Under the pieces are notes generated by a model. The model was not told the origin of the DNA and made no database searches. It worked only from the letters and a program-made list of their open reading frames with translations. A program made the position numbers and the translations under genes. Source: DASWIG01 sp965371445 (GTDB lineage: Bacteria; Acidobacteriota; Thermoanaerobaculia; Multivoradales; J023). Taken from it: a DNA stretch of 39,431 bases. How positions within the stretch are numbered: the first letter of the stretch is position 1; each line of letters starts with the position of its first letter. This document shows, piece after piece, positions 1 to 10,100 of this stretch. The stretch covers positions 1-39,431 of the forward strand of contig CBDUYN010000092.1 of NCBI GenBank assembly GCA_965371445.1, written 5' to 3'.

Positions 1-465
1 TGTCGCAGACATCGCCGACGCCGTCGCCATCGCCATCTTCTTGGCCGGGGTTGGCCACGGTCGCACAGTTGTCGCAGGCGTCCCCGACGCCGTCGCCGTC
101 GACGTCCTCCTGGCCCGGATTGGCCACGGCCAAACAGTTGTCGCAAACGTCCCCGACGCCGTCGACGTCAACGTCCTCCTGGCCCGGATTCGCAATGGAC
201 ACGCAGTTATCACAGGCGTCCCCGATCCCGTCGCCGTCGATGTCGGCCTGATCCGGGTTCGCTGCGGCAGGGCAGTTGTCACAGACGTCCCCGAGACCGT
301 CACCGTCACTGTCCGCCTGGTCCGGATTCGCGGTAGAGCAGTTGTCGCAAACGTCCCCGACGCCATCGCCGTCAGCGTCGGCCTGGTCCGGATTCGCCGT
401 GGCCGGGCAGTTGTCGCAGCCGGCGGGCACCCCGTCCCCGTCGCTGTCCATGTCCGTGCAGACGA
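1..465 (-). repeat. C-terminal thrombospondin type-3 repeat block (about 69-bp units)
   Basis: Tandem units of about 23 codons encode DNC-x5-ANP-x2-D-x-DxDGxGDxC, the calcium-binding TSP3 motif. About seven units are visible before the window edge. The repeat is coding, inside the gene that starts at 3952. DNA-level similarity between units is high, so unit number may vary between strains or be misassembled. Confidence 0.85.
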
Positions 466-3400
466 CGTTGTAGTAAGGGTTGAAACCAAGCTGGGCGAAG
501 ACGTTCCACGATGCCGTGGCGACGTGATGACGCATGAAGTACTTGAAGTCAAATCCCGTCGTCAAACCTTCGCGCGGCGCGGCGACGATGCCCGAGCCGT
601 CGCCGAACGGATCCGTCGTCTGGGCACATTGCAACTCTTGCCGGACGGGGTCGGCGAGGTCCGGCCGGCCGGCCGCCTGGTAGGCGACGGCGGCCTGGGC
701 CGTGCCTTCAAACCACACGGCGTCCCGGTCGGTGTTGAAGTCGTAACCGTCGAAACCGGCGTGGAGCGTTCGATGATTCGTCTCGATGCAATCGAGGACG
801 TCGGGATGGAGGGTCAGGAGACCCGGAAAGGCCAAGACGCTCCAGGTCTGAACGTCCAGCGGTAATTGGTCGTAGGTCTCATTGCGGGTTTCCGGATCGG
901 CCGTGCCGGCGTAGTAGCACCCGAGGACGGGATCCCAGAGGCTTTCGACGAACGTCTGCGCGTGCGCCGCGTCCGGGAGCCACGTCGTCTCGCCGGTCAG
1001 CCTGGCCATGACCGAGAAGGCCGCGTAGACGTCGAGGTTGTGCTCGCCGCTGGCCCAGACGTTGCGTACGGCCGTCACCTCCGGATCGTCGATACCTCCC
1101 TGGAATCCCTGGTAGGTGCCGCTTTCGTTCTTGCAGGAGCGGATGAACTCGCCGATGCGGCGCGCCGCGTCGAGATAGGAGGGCTCGCCGGTACTCTCGT
1201 AGAGCGCCAGGAGCGCCGTCATGGCCCAACTGTTGTTGCCGACGTCGAGGTCGTTTTGCTCCACCTCGAAGAACTCCTCGGTGGGCTCGTAGAAGAAGCC
1301 TGGGATCGAGACGGTGCCCTCCCGGCCGTTGGGCGTCCAGCCCGGGGGCAGAACGAGGTCGCCCGCGGCATAGGCGGTCCGGATCTCGCCGTCGTCGAAG
1401 AAGCGGTCGTTCTCCGACGCGTAGACAAAAGCGTCGCCGAGGAGCCGGGCGCGGCGCAGGCCGTCGGCGCTGCCGTCGGCGAGGAAGGCCAGGAGCGCCA
1501 GGGCGTTGTCGTAGGAGAAGGCCAGGTTGCGCAGGACGAAGTCGATGTCGTCGTCCTCGTTGGCGTCGAAGGGGTCGGGCTGGAGAGGCAGGGTCACGTA
1601 GCTTTGGATGAACCGCGGCTCGTTGAGACGCGCTTCTTTCCCGGCCGGGGTCAGCTCGTACTGGATGTCGTCGAGGTAGAAAACGGCACCGCCCGGGTTC
1701 CGCAAGGCGTTGGTAACCCAGCCGAAGCCGCCGAGCACGTAGCTCAAGTCGACGCCGACGACGGAGATCGAGAACTGTTGCCATTCCGTGGAGAGGGTGA
1801 CGTGCAGGCCGGACGCGGGGTGCTTGGGCGAGGAGTCGGGATAGGGCTGGTCGGGGTGACCGATCCCTCCGAGGAAGAATTCGATCTCTTCGCCGCCGTT
1901 TTCCCCTCGGGCCCAGAAGGTCAACACCGTCGCCTCCGGGATCGTTAGGCCCGCGTCGGGCTCGGTCCCCCAGTTGGCCTTCGGAACCAACTCGTCGTCT
2001 CGAAGGGTGCCGTTCAGAAAATAGAACCCGCCCCAGTTGAGCCCCGTAGTGTCAGTGAATTCGCAGCGCACCGCGGTCGCTCCACTGTGCGGGTCGTCCG
2101 TCCAGGAACCGTCGGTCAGGACCGCGTCCGGGTCGCTGGCGGTGACGCCGAAGACCGGGAAGTGATTTCCCGCGGAGCTCACGTCGTCATAGACGGGAAA
2201 GCGGTCGTGGTAGGCGTCCATGAGACCGGCGAGGAAGTCGAAGGAGGCCTGGGCCGACGTCGCCGGGTCCGTTCCTGTAGGTCCCTGGCAGAGGTCGCAG
2301 ACGTCGCCGTAGCCGTCGCCGTCCGCGTCGGCCTGGTCAGGATTGGCGTCGATGGGACAGTTGTCGGCCATGTCGTCGACACCGTCGCCGTCGTCGTCCG
2401 GGTCGCAGACGTCGCCCTGGCCGTCGCCGTCGAGGTCGGCCTGATCGGGATTGGCGTCGACGGGGCAGTTGTCGCCGTCGTCGTTGACGCCGTCGCCGTC
2501 GTCATCCGGGTCGCAGACGTCGCCCTGGCCGTCGCCGTCGAGGTCGGCCTGGTCGGGATTGGCGTCGACGGGGCAGTTGTCGACGTCGTCGTTGACGCCG
2601 TCGCCGTCGCCGTCCGTGTCGCAGACGTCGCCTTCGCCGTCTCCGTCGGCGTCGGCCTGGTCGGGATTGGCGTCGACGGGACAGTTGTCGGCGTCGTCAC
2701 AGACGCCGTCACCGTCCGAGTCGCCGGTCAGATCGTCGCCCAGGCAGAGGTCGAGGTCGTCGCAGACGCCGTCTCCGTCCGAGTCGCCGGTGGCGTCATT
2801 GCCGCGACAGAGATCGGTCGTGGCATAGCGCAGCTTGGCCTCGCTCAACGCCTTCAAGCTTCCAGCTGTGAGGTCGGCTAGGTCCGTGGGCTCGGTGCTC
2901 TGGATTCCTCCGTGGAGGGCGGCGACGGCATGCCAGCGGTAACTGACGTGGACGGCCCCGTCGGCGTCGACCGTGATCGCGTTGGAGTGGCCGACGTCGT
3001 CGCCGGTATCGTCGACGACCTGGGAGGTCCAGCTGCCCGAGAGGTTGTGTGCGTAGAGGAGCGCGTCGAGAGTCTCGTCGCGATAGCTGACGTGGACGTT
3101 GCCGGTGGCATCGACGGCGATCGAGTGATGGCGTCCAGGGGCCGCGTCGGCGTCGATAGTCTCGGTCGTCCAGGAGCCGGAGGCGTTGGTCGCGTAACGG
3201 AGGGCGGACCCGCTTCCGTAGCTGATATGAAGGTAGTCGTCGGCGTCGATCGTGACGGAGGGTCCGCTAGGGCCGGTGGCGGAGGCGATCAGCGTCGAGG
3301 TGCTTGCATCGCGGTGCCAGAGCTGGCTGTTGAGCCGATAGACGATGTGGTAGTCGCCGCCGCCGTCGACGGCGATGGCGGTCCGGTCCCAGGACGCGCT

Positions 3401-3952
3401 CCCCAGGATCGAATTGGCCCAGGAGCCGCTCTGATTGGTGGAGTGGTTTACCGTGCTGCCGGTCCACGCCCAGTGGCTGACGTGGACGTCGTCGTTACCG
3501 TCGATGGCGATGGAGTTCTCCATGCCGGCGCTTCCCGTCGAGTCGGCGAGCTCCTTGATCCAGGCTCCGCCGGCATTCTGATACATGTGGTAGAGGTTCT
3601 CGCCGGCACCGTCGCGGGAGCTGGAGCTGACGTGGGGGAGCTCGGCGCTGTCGAAGGCGATGTCGTTCTCGCGGCCGGCTCCCGGCCAGTCGACGAGGAG
3701 CGTTGTCGTCGTCCAGGTGCCGCTGCTGTTGGTGGCGTAGCCGAGGTAGGCGCTCGCGTTGCGGTAGCTGATGTGGACGCCGCCGGTGCTGTCGGTGGCG
3801 ATCGAGGTGTCGCTGTAGTGGATGGAGAGACCAAGGTCGACGTCGGTCAGGGTGGAGAGGGTCCAGGTCGGCTGAGCATGGCTGCTTGTCGCCAGCAGGT
3901 TGAGGACAAAGACGACGGCGAGACTTCTGGACAGGACGTATTGGCTTTTCAT
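1..3952 (-). CDS. Secreted modular (alpha/alpha)6-toroid-like hydrolase with TSP3 repeats (3' end outside window)
   Basis: The frame is open from ATG 3952 to the window edge (at least 1317 codons, no stop). An AAGGAG Shine-Dalgarno precedes the ATG. Residues 1-26 are a signal peptide ending SHA-Q. Residues 27-360 hold about six repeats of a sugar-blade-like unit with motifs such as VHISYR and YATNSSG. Residues 388-553 are thrombospondin type-3 calcium-binding repeats (DxDxDG, DNCP). Residues 565-785 look like a beta-sandwich carbohydrate-binding domain, and 790-1160 an all-alpha six-hairpin glycosidase-like domain (motifs NNSWAMTALLALY, EHNLDVYAAF, WFEGTAQ). From 1163 TSP3 repeats resume and run off the edge. 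The central 600 residues are paralogous to the protein at 7144-10416. The activity is unproven; glycan hydrolysis or binding is inferred from fold-like features and the adjacent GH16 gene. The C-terminus, where a sorting signal might lie, is not visible. Confidence 0.85.
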   Translation of the reverse strand, partial: MKSQYVLSRSLAVVFVLNLLATSSHAQPTWTLSTLTDVDLGLSIHYSDTSIATDSTGGVHISYRNASAYLGYATNSSGTWTTTTLLVDWPGAGRENDIAFDSAELPHVSSSSRDGAGENLYHMYQNAGGAWIKELADSTGSAGMENSIAIDGNDDVHVSHWAWTGSTVNHSTNQSGSWANSILGSASWDRTAIAVDGGGDYHIVYRLNSQLWHRDASTSTLIASATGPSGPSVTIDADDYLHISYGSGSALRYATNASGSWTTETIDADAAPGRHHSIAVDATGNVHVSYRDETLDALLYAHNLSGSWTSQVVDDTGDDVGHSNAITVDADGAVHVSYRWHAVAALHGGIQSTEPTDLADLTAGSLKALSEAKLRYATTDLCRGNDATGDSDGDGVCDDLDLCLGDDLTGDSDGDGVCDDADNCPVDANPDQADADGDGEGDVCDTDGDGDGVNDDVDNCPVDANPDQADLDGDGQGDVCDPDDDGDGVNDDGDNCPVDANPDQADLDGDGQGDVCDPDDDGDGVDDMADNCPIDANPDQADADGDGYGDVCDLCQGPTGTDPATSAQASFDFLAGLMDAYHDRFPVYDDVSSAGNHFPVFGVTASDPDAVLTDGSWTDDPHSGATAVRCEFTDTTGLNWGGFYFLNGTLRDDELVPKANWGTEPDAGLTIPEATVLTFWARGENGGEEIEFFLGGIGHPDQPYPDSSPKHPASGLHVTLSTEWQQFSISVVGVDLSYVLGGFGWVTNALRNPGGAVFYLDDIQYELTPAGKEARLNEPRFIQSYVTLPLQPDPFDANEDDDIDFVLRNLAFSYDNALALLAFLADGSADGLRRARLLGDAFVYASENDRFFDDGEIRTAYAAGDLVLPPGWTPNGREGTVSIPGFFYEPTEEFFEVEQNDLDVGNNSWAMTALLALYESTGEPSYLDAARRIGEFIRSCKNESGTYQGFQGGIDDPEVTAVRNVWASGEHNLDVYAAFSVMARLTGETTWLPDAAHAQTFVESLWDPVLGCYYAGTADPETRNETYDQLPLDVQTWSVLAFPGLLTLHPDVLDCIETNHRTLHAGFDGYDFNTDRDAVWFEGTAQAAVAYQAAGRPDLADPVRQELQCAQTTDPFGDGSGIVAAPREGLTTGFDFKYFMRHHVATASWNVFAQLGFNPYYNVVCTDMDSDGDGVPAGCDNCPATANPDQADADGDGVGDVCDNCSTANPDQADSDGDGLGDVCDNCPAAANPDQADIDGDGIGDACDNCVSIANPGQEDVDVDGVGDVCDNCLAVANPGQEDVDGDGVGDACDNCATVANPGQEDGDGDGVGDVCD
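2290..2790 (-). repeat. Internal thrombospondin type-3 repeat block (about 108-bp units)
   Basis: About four 36-codon units encode DNCPVDANPDQAD followed by DGDGxGDVCDPDDDGDG, plus two shorter GDSDGDGVCDD units at the N-terminal side. The block links the N-terminal blade-like repeats to the toroid-like domain of the same protein, probably as a rigid calcium-stabilised spacer. Confidence 0.85.
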
Positions 3953-4078
3953 GGGGCTCTCCTTGGGTTGAGGCTCGCTAAAGAAAATCAGGTGACCGCG
4001 CGCAGGCCCATGCCCTTGGCTTCCGTGAGGAACCTGGCCAGTTGCCGGATCGCCGCGCCGACCACACCGAGGCGACAT
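3953..4078 (-). other. Intergenic leader between GH16 gene and toroid gene
   Basis: This 126-bp stretch contains the AAGGAG ribosome-binding site of the downstream gene (about 3959-3966). No convincing terminator or promoter box is visible, so readthrough from the GH16 gene is possible. Confidence 0.4.
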
Positions 4079-6250
4079 CTATTCAAAGATGTCCGCCTGT
4101 CCAGAAGGCAGAACGGCCTTCGTCTGACGCCACTTGGAAAGCCCCGAGCTACTTCTCGCGCGGACCCGAAAGAAATACGTGGACCCCGGTACGAGATCCG
4201 TCAGGACGACCCGGTCACCGCCGGCATCGACGGTTGCCGCGTCCTCCCAGGCGCCCGGCGGGATCCTGGCACCGACCTCGAAGACGTCCTCACCGTCGGA
4301 ACGATCGCGCCACTCCAGGCGTACGCTCGTCGAGGAGAGGACCATCGCTCTCAACGCCTGGGGACGTCCCAACTCGGCCGGCAGGTCGACCCGGTGAAGC
4401 GGCGACCACGCCGAGAGGCCGCCGCTGGCACGGGCCCGTATGCGGAAACGGTAGATCGTGCCTGGGATGAGGCTCCGAAAGACCCGGCGCTCGACATCGG
4501 CAGCGACAATGGCGGCGTCTTGCCAGGGTCCCGGACCGACACGGAGGTCGACCTCGAAAAGCTCCTCGCCATCGGAGCGATCGCTCCACTCGAGCAGGAT
4601 CTGGCTCGGCGTGAGGACCGTCGATCCCAGCTCGTCGGGACGCGCCAGCTCAGCCGGCAGCCGGACCTCCCGTCTCGGCGACCACTCGGAGAACGCTCCC
4701 TCTCCACGGGCGCGAACCCGGAAGGTGTAGAACGCCTCTGGGACGAGGTCCTTGAGGATCAGACTCGTGGTGCTGGCGCCGACACTTCCCGCGGCCTCCC
4801 AACTCACCCGACCTCCACCGGTTTGCCTCTCGACGTCGAAGGCCTCTTCGCCCGTGGAGTGGTCGGTCCACACGAGCCGCACCTGGGACGCGGAAAGGAT
4901 CGTCGCCCGCAGTGGGCTCGGTCGTTCCAGCCAGACTGGCATCGTGAGTCTCCGCTTCGGCGACCACGGCGAGACCCGGTTGCCGTTGCGGGCTCGCACC
5001 CGGAGCTCGTAAGTGGCCTCTGCTGCCAGGCGGGTCAAGAGCACCGTCTCGTCGCCGGTACCGGCCACTGCCAGGGTCTGCCAGGGAGCCGAGCCGAGCC
5101 GACCACGCACCTCGAAGAACGCCTCGCCGTCGGAGCGGTCGTTCCAGGTGACAAGCGCCGAGGACGGCGTCTGCACGCTCGCCTGGAGCTGGTTGGGGAA
5201 TTCCAGCGAAACGTCGGCCGGCTGGACGGCGACGTTCATCCTGTAAGTCTCGTCGCCGCAGCGGCTCCTGACCTCGGCCACCACGTCACCACCGCTCGTG
5301 CCCCAGTTGACAGCGATCGTGTCCGTACCCTGTCCGAAGACGATCCGGGCACCCGAGGGGACACGCCAATCGTAGGTGCTGTCCCGCAGTAGGCTCGAGA
5401 TCGAGTAACTCTCGGTTTCCCGGACCAGAACCTCCCGAGAACCCGACATCGACGGCAGGTGCCGGTCGTAGATCCGGACGTAGTCCACCTCAAGAGTTTG
5501 TGGAAAGACCGTCGTCGCGTCGGGGCTGCCCGGCCAGTTGCCGCCGACGGCGAGGTTGAGCAGGATGTGGAAGCGTTCGTCGAAAGGCCAGTGGAAGGAC
5601 GCCAGGTCCTCTTCCGTCCAAGCCGAGAAGAGCACGTCGTCCACGTACCAGCGGATGGCTCCTGCGTCGCGTTCGACGGCGAACTCGTGAAAGTCGTCTG
5701 CGAAGGCGCCGTCGTGGAGGCTGTAGCTCACCCCCCGGAAGGTGTTCTCGGGCCATGGGTCGCCGAAATGGATCGTGCCGTGAATCGTCGCCGGCTCGTG
5801 GCCGACGTTCTCCATGATGTCGATCTCTCCGCTCTGCGGCCAGCCGTAGACCTCGTCGGTGGGCATCATCCAGAAGGCTGGCCAGATGCCCTGGCCGCGC
5901 GACATGCGGATCCGGGCCTCGAAGCGGCCGAAGGTCCAGTCGCCCTTGCCCAGGGTGCGGATCCGTCCCGAGGTGTAGCTCTTGCCGCTGACCTGCTGCT
6001 CCCGGGCTGTGACCCGGAGCGTCCCGTTACGGACGGTGACGTTCTCGGCCTGGTAGTACTGGAGCTCGTTGTTTCCCCAGCCGCAGAGCTCGGGACAGCC
6101 GTCGCCGAGTTGGTGGCTCCACTTCGATTCGTCGAGCGTGCTGCCTTCGAATTCGTCGGACCAAATCAGCTGGGGACACTGCTGTGCCGACACCGTCGAA
6201 GGAAGCAGAAGGAGGCTTGAAAGGATCAACAGATTCTTTGCAATGTTCAT
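4079..6250 (-). CDS. Secreted GH16 family endo-beta-glucanase (laminarinase-like) with PKD-like and four FN3 domains
   Basis: A 723-residue exported enzyme predicted to cleave beta-1,3(-1,4)-glucans outside the cell or in the periplasm. The signal peptide (1-22) ends TVSA. The GH16 catalytic domain spans about 25-262 and carries the family signature GEIDIME with nucleophile E142, D144 and acid/base E147, plus typical GIWPAFWMMP and LNLAVGGNWPG segments. Residues 265-345 look like a PKD/Ig-like domain. Four fibronectin type III domains follow at about 353-437, 440-532, 535-625 and 627-715, each with a RVRARxxxxxSxWSP end. ATG 6250 has an AGGAGC Shine-Dalgarno at good spacing. The FN3 units resemble each other closely, suggesting duplication within the gene. 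Neighbouring genes on the same strand are also exported, suggesting a glycan-degradation operon. The exact substrate is not resolvable here. Confidence 0.93.
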   Translation of the reverse strand: MNIAKNLLILSSLLLLPSTVSAQQCPQLIWSDEFEGSTLDESKWSHQLGDGCPELCGWGNNELQYYQAENVTVRNGTLRVTAREQQVSGKSYTSGRIRTLGKGDWTFGRFEARIRMSRGQGIWPAFWMMPTDEVYGWPQSGEIDIMENVGHEPATIHGTIHFGDPWPENTFRGVSYSLHDGAFADDFHEFAVERDAGAIRWYVDDVLFSAWTEEDLASFHWPFDERFHILLNLAVGGNWPGSPDATTVFPQTLEVDYVRIYDRHLPSMSGSREVLVRETESYSISSLLRDSTYDWRVPSGARIVFGQGTDTIAVNWGTSGGDVVAEVRSRCGDETYRMNVAVQPADVSLEFPNQLQASVQTPSSALVTWNDRSDGEAFFEVRGRLGSAPWQTLAVAGTGDETVLLTRLAAEATYELRVRARNGNRVSPWSPKRRLTMPVWLERPSPLRATILSASQVRLVWTDHSTGEEAFDVERQTGGGRVSWEAAGSVGASTTSLILKDLVPEAFYTFRVRARGEGAFSEWSPRREVRLPAELARPDELGSTVLTPSQILLEWSDRSDGEELFEVDLRVGPGPWQDAAIVAADVERRVFRSLIPGTIYRFRIRARASGGLSAWSPLHRVDLPAELGRPQALRAMVLSSTSVRLEWRDRSDGEDVFEVGARIPPGAWEDAATVDAGGDRVVLTDLVPGSTYFFRVRARSSSGLSKWRQTKAVLPSGQADIFE

Positions 6251-6297
6251 AAGAAAGCTCCTGGATGTGTTTCCGAGTCAAGGACGTACTCCGGCCT

Positions 6298-7107
6298 TCA
6301 GAGCAGGTCGCTGATGTTGATTCGAAAACCCAAGAAGATAGGTAGGTCCGGCGCCTCGACAACCATGTCTTCGAACCCGGCCTCGATTTCCAGACGGACT
6401 TCAGACCGGTTGACCTGTAGAAAAACCCATCCGGAGTCGCCAACAGCAAAGTCGAGTCGGGCGTAGACTCCGTCTTGAAACAACCGGCCGCCGTTGAGAT
6501 GCTGCCAGGTCTCGTCGGAATTGAATCGGTCCCAGCCGGCGACGAAGCCGAGTTTGGTCCCGAAGAGGTCGTACTCACCTCCAAGCGCGAGACGCATCCC
6601 TCCCCAGCCGTTCTCCTTCTTCTTGACGATCGGAAAGCTGATGCCTCCGACGAGGAAGAAGGAAGCAGTACTCTCGGTCTCCAACTCGTAGTAACGCAGC
6701 GACGCCGCGGAGCCGCGTTCGGTGCCTCCGAACTGGTTCTGTTGGACGCGATATTGACTCTTCATCTCCACGAAGCCCACGCGAGCGCCAAGCTCCAGCC
6801 AATTTCTGTAGCTGGCGAGGAAGCTGAAGCCCGCGGACTGGCGATCAAGGCTCCCTGCTTCGTCATCGACGATGGGCTCCCGTGCCAGGGAGAGCCCGGA
6901 GAGATAGCCGTCGTCCACGTGAAGGGGGACGGCCCTGACGAGCTCGGGCACGGCGGAGACCTGGTAGTCTCCGTAGTGGTCTACGGTGAAGCCGATGGAG
7001 TATTCGAGGTGGCGTTCGCCTTCTCCGCTCTCGGTTTCGTCAGCCAGACTCTCGGTGGCGACGAGGCTGAGGCAAAGCAGAACGACGAGTGAGTACAATG
7101 TCTTCAT
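6298..7107 (-). CDS. Exported outer-membrane beta-barrel-like protein, function unknown
   Basis: 269 residues from ATG 7107, chosen over an upstream in-frame start at 7131 because AAGGAG lies 6 bp before it and a signal peptide (MKTLYSLVVLLC...SLA) begins right there. The mature part is rich in alternating hydrophobic/polar strands (for example ASFFLVGGISFPIV, MRLALGGEYDLF, TKLGFVAGWDRF, VYARLDFAV), ending in FLGFRINISDLL, which fits a small beta-barrel outer-membrane protein. No enzyme motif is seen. It sits between the GH16 gene (47 bp) and the HAF-repeat toroid gene (36 bp), all on one strand, so a role as a porin or surface partner of secreted glycanases is plausible but inferred. Confidence 0.7.
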   Translation of the reverse strand: MKTLYSLVVLLCLSLVATESLADETESGEGERHLEYSIGFTVDHYGDYQVSAVPELVRAVPLHVDDGYLSGLSLAREPIVDDEAGSLDRQSAGFSFLASYRNWLELGARVGFVEMKSQYRVQQNQFGGTERGSAASLRYYELETESTASFFLVGGISFPIVKKKENGWGGMRLALGGEYDLFGTKLGFVAGWDRFNSDETWQHLNGGRLFQDGVYARLDFAVGDSGWVFLQVNRSEVRLEIEAGFEDMVVEAPDLPIFLGFRINISDLL

Positions 7108-7143
7108 GGTTTTCTCCTTGGTTGGCCACATTATTGATCCTGG

Positions 7144-10100
7144 TTATTCTTCCGAAGGAGCAAGCACGATCGCACCACGCCGCTCTCCGGCGAGGAAGCC
7201 GACCAGGACGGCCCCGCGGTCGTTGACGTTGAGCACCTCGTGGATCTGGCGCTCGGACCCTTCCGCGTCCAGGATCTCCTGGAGATCGAGAAGGCCAACC
7301 GCACGGCTGAAGTAGAAAAATCGTTGTAGGACGGCACCGCTGGAATCCGCTCCCTCGATCCGGCCCACGAATTCGAGCCGTTCGTTCATGTCGATGACCT
7401 CAATGCCGGTGAGAGACGCCCCGGCAGGTAGCAGTGAGCGGAAGTCCGCCGGCCTTGCTATAACTTTCAGCTTCTGAGAGCGCCGTTCGTCGAACGTGAA
7501 GAGGGTGTCGGGAGCTTCGTTCTCGAAAATTCCGCCAACCAACCCCTTCTGCGTCAGCCAGCCCGCGAGGCTTCCCGTGAAACGGCCGCGGTGCAGATCG
7601 ATCATCCCCCTTCCGGGCTTGAACAGATAAGCGCGAACCTGACCGGTCGCAGTCTCGGAAAAACCGACCACCCGGCCCTGCTTGTTGAAGCCTCTCGGGA
7701 CGTTGACGTGCCCGCCAAAGTGGCCCAACTGGACGAGTTGGTCACCCCCTAGGAGAACGTAAGCGTCCTGACCCCTCGAAGGCCCAGGAGTGCTGGTAAA
7801 GAGCATCTCACCCATGTCGTTGATTGCCACAGGCAGGGTCGAATACCTCGCGAAGGACGGCTCGAGTACGGTGAGGCTCACCCAACCGTCCTCGTCGGTG
7901 TAAAGATAAGGGATCAATCGGCCGTCGCGCCGCGGGCGAACACCGACGAGATCTCCGGTGTCGTTCATGTCAAGGAGGGAGAATGTGACTTGAAGGCCAC
8001 GATTGACACCCTTGTCGAGGAAGTCGAACCCGGTCGCGTCGCGATAGATGAAAAAGCCGTCCTGGGCTACTCCACTGAACGTGAGACCAAAGACGTGGCC
8101 GTACTTGTTGATCGCCACGCCCTCCGATGCGTACGTACCTTCGGCGTCGATATCCTCCATGCCGACGTCCGGAGTGTATCGGAAGGCCGCGTGTCGAGGA
8201 TTCCCTGCATCCAGGTTGTCGGCTCTGCCCACCACCTGTCCGCGGTTGTTGAGCGCCCGCGCGGAAATCGAGTCGAGCGTGCCGCCGGAGATGGCGAGAG
8301 CTGGGAGCTCGATGACGGTGTAGGCAGGATTGACGCTGCCCGGGATCACGCATACGTCCGCGCCAGGCACGAAGTTGAACGAACGACCGAAGTCCTCGGC
8401 ACACGCCAGGTCGCCTCGGCATTCGTCGTCGCTCGCGCAGAACCCCTGGCCCGCGTCGCAGGGGCCGCACTCGCGACAGAAGCCTGGATCGCCCGGCGGC
8501 AGCCGACAATCCGAAAACTCTTGAGTGTACGGGTTGAAACCGAGCTGAGCAAAGACGTTCCACGCCGCCACCGCCGTGTGCAAACGTCTGGAGTAGCTGA
8601 AATCGAAACCGGTAGTCAGCCCGTCGCAGCTAGACGCCACAATCCCAAGGCCATCACCAAAAGGCGAAGTCTGCTGGGCCCTCCGCAATTCGACTTGAAG
8701 CTCAGCAGCCCGGGAGTGTCGATTCGCGAACCGATACGCCACAGCCATCTGCGCGGTACCTTCGAACCAGACACAGTCCCGGTCACTGTCGAAATCAAAG
8801 CCGTCAAAACCCTCATGGAAGGTGCGTTGATTTTCTTCTGCACAGTCCAGAACCTCAGGATGCGCGGCCAGGGTATCCGGCAGGGCCAGGGTACTCCACG
8901 CCTGCGGCGCGACGAGTCGTATCTCGTTGGGGCGATCCGGGTCCAGCGTCCCTGCAAAGTAGCACTCAAAACCCGGATCCCAAAGGCTCTCTACGAGCGT
9001 CCAAGCATGCTCAGCATGCTGACCCCATGCTGATAGACCTGTCTCCTCCAGCAGCGTCTTGAATGCGGAGTAAATACTGAGATTGTGCTCCACGCTTGCC
9101 CATTCCTGCCGATCCGGATTTAACGTTTCCGGATCCCTTAAGCCTCCCAGGAATCCCTGGAACAAGCCTTCGGCGTTACGGAAGGTTCGAACGAACCCGC
9201 CGATTCGACGAGCTGTATTCAGATATCGGCGATCCTCGGTCTGGTCATAAAGGGCAAGAAGCGCAATCATGACCCAGCTGTTACTGCCGACATCTATCGT
9301 ATCCTGAGCAACTTCAAAGGATTCTTGTCGTGCCTCAGAATAAAAACCAGGTATAGCTACGGTCCCAGATCTGCCATTAGGCCGCCAACCCGGCGGGAGG
9401 GTCAGATCACCAGCCGCGTAACCGGCACGGATTCTCCCGTCGTCGAAAAATCGGTCATGTTCGGAAGCATATACGAATGCGTCGCCGACGAGCCTGGCTC
9501 GGCGAAGACTGTCGTTTCTACCATCCGCCAGAAATGCCAAGATAGCCACCGCATTGTCGTAAGAGAAGGCAAGGTTACGGAAAACCAGGTCGATGTCGTC
9601 GTTCAGGTTGCTGTCGAAGGGATCAGGCTGAGAGGGTTCGGTCAGGTAGCTGGCTATGAACCGTGGCTCGTCGAGGCGGCGGTCAATCGCTGCAGGTGAC
9701 AGCTCGTATTCTATGTCATCAACGTAAAAAATCGCTCCAGTAGGATTGTTACCGTCATCAGCGACCCAGCCGAATCCACCTAGCACGTAGCTCAGGTCAC
9801 GGTGGCCTACAGGAATCGTGAACCTCTGCCACTCCCTGGAGAGCGAGAAGGTATTCCCCAAAGAAGGTTGACGCCTTGTAGAGCCCGGAAAACTCTCCGT
9901 TGCTCGCCCCGTTTCGGCGTTCCTACCGACACCACCCATGAAGAAATCAATCTTCTCCCCGCCCCCTTCTCCTCTGGCCCAGAAGCTTAATGTAACTGCC
10001 CCAGAGAGATCGATGCCCGCATTGGGCACGGAGCCAAAATTCAGCCGCGGTGCGGTAGCGTGATCAGGCAGGTGCCCGTTCATGAAGATGAATCCGGCAA

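Noticed and set aside
1..465. Regular spaced repeats suggestive of a CRISPR array
   Set aside because: The units are in frame, encode TSP3 calcium-binding motifs, and the sequence between them is also repeated, so there are no unique spacers.
2912..5392. An 826-codon plus-strand open frame
   Set aside because: It is antisense to two well-supported minus-strand genes (toroid exoprotein and GH16), shows no domain, and has the biased Val/Gly/Asp/Arg content of a GC-rich shadow.
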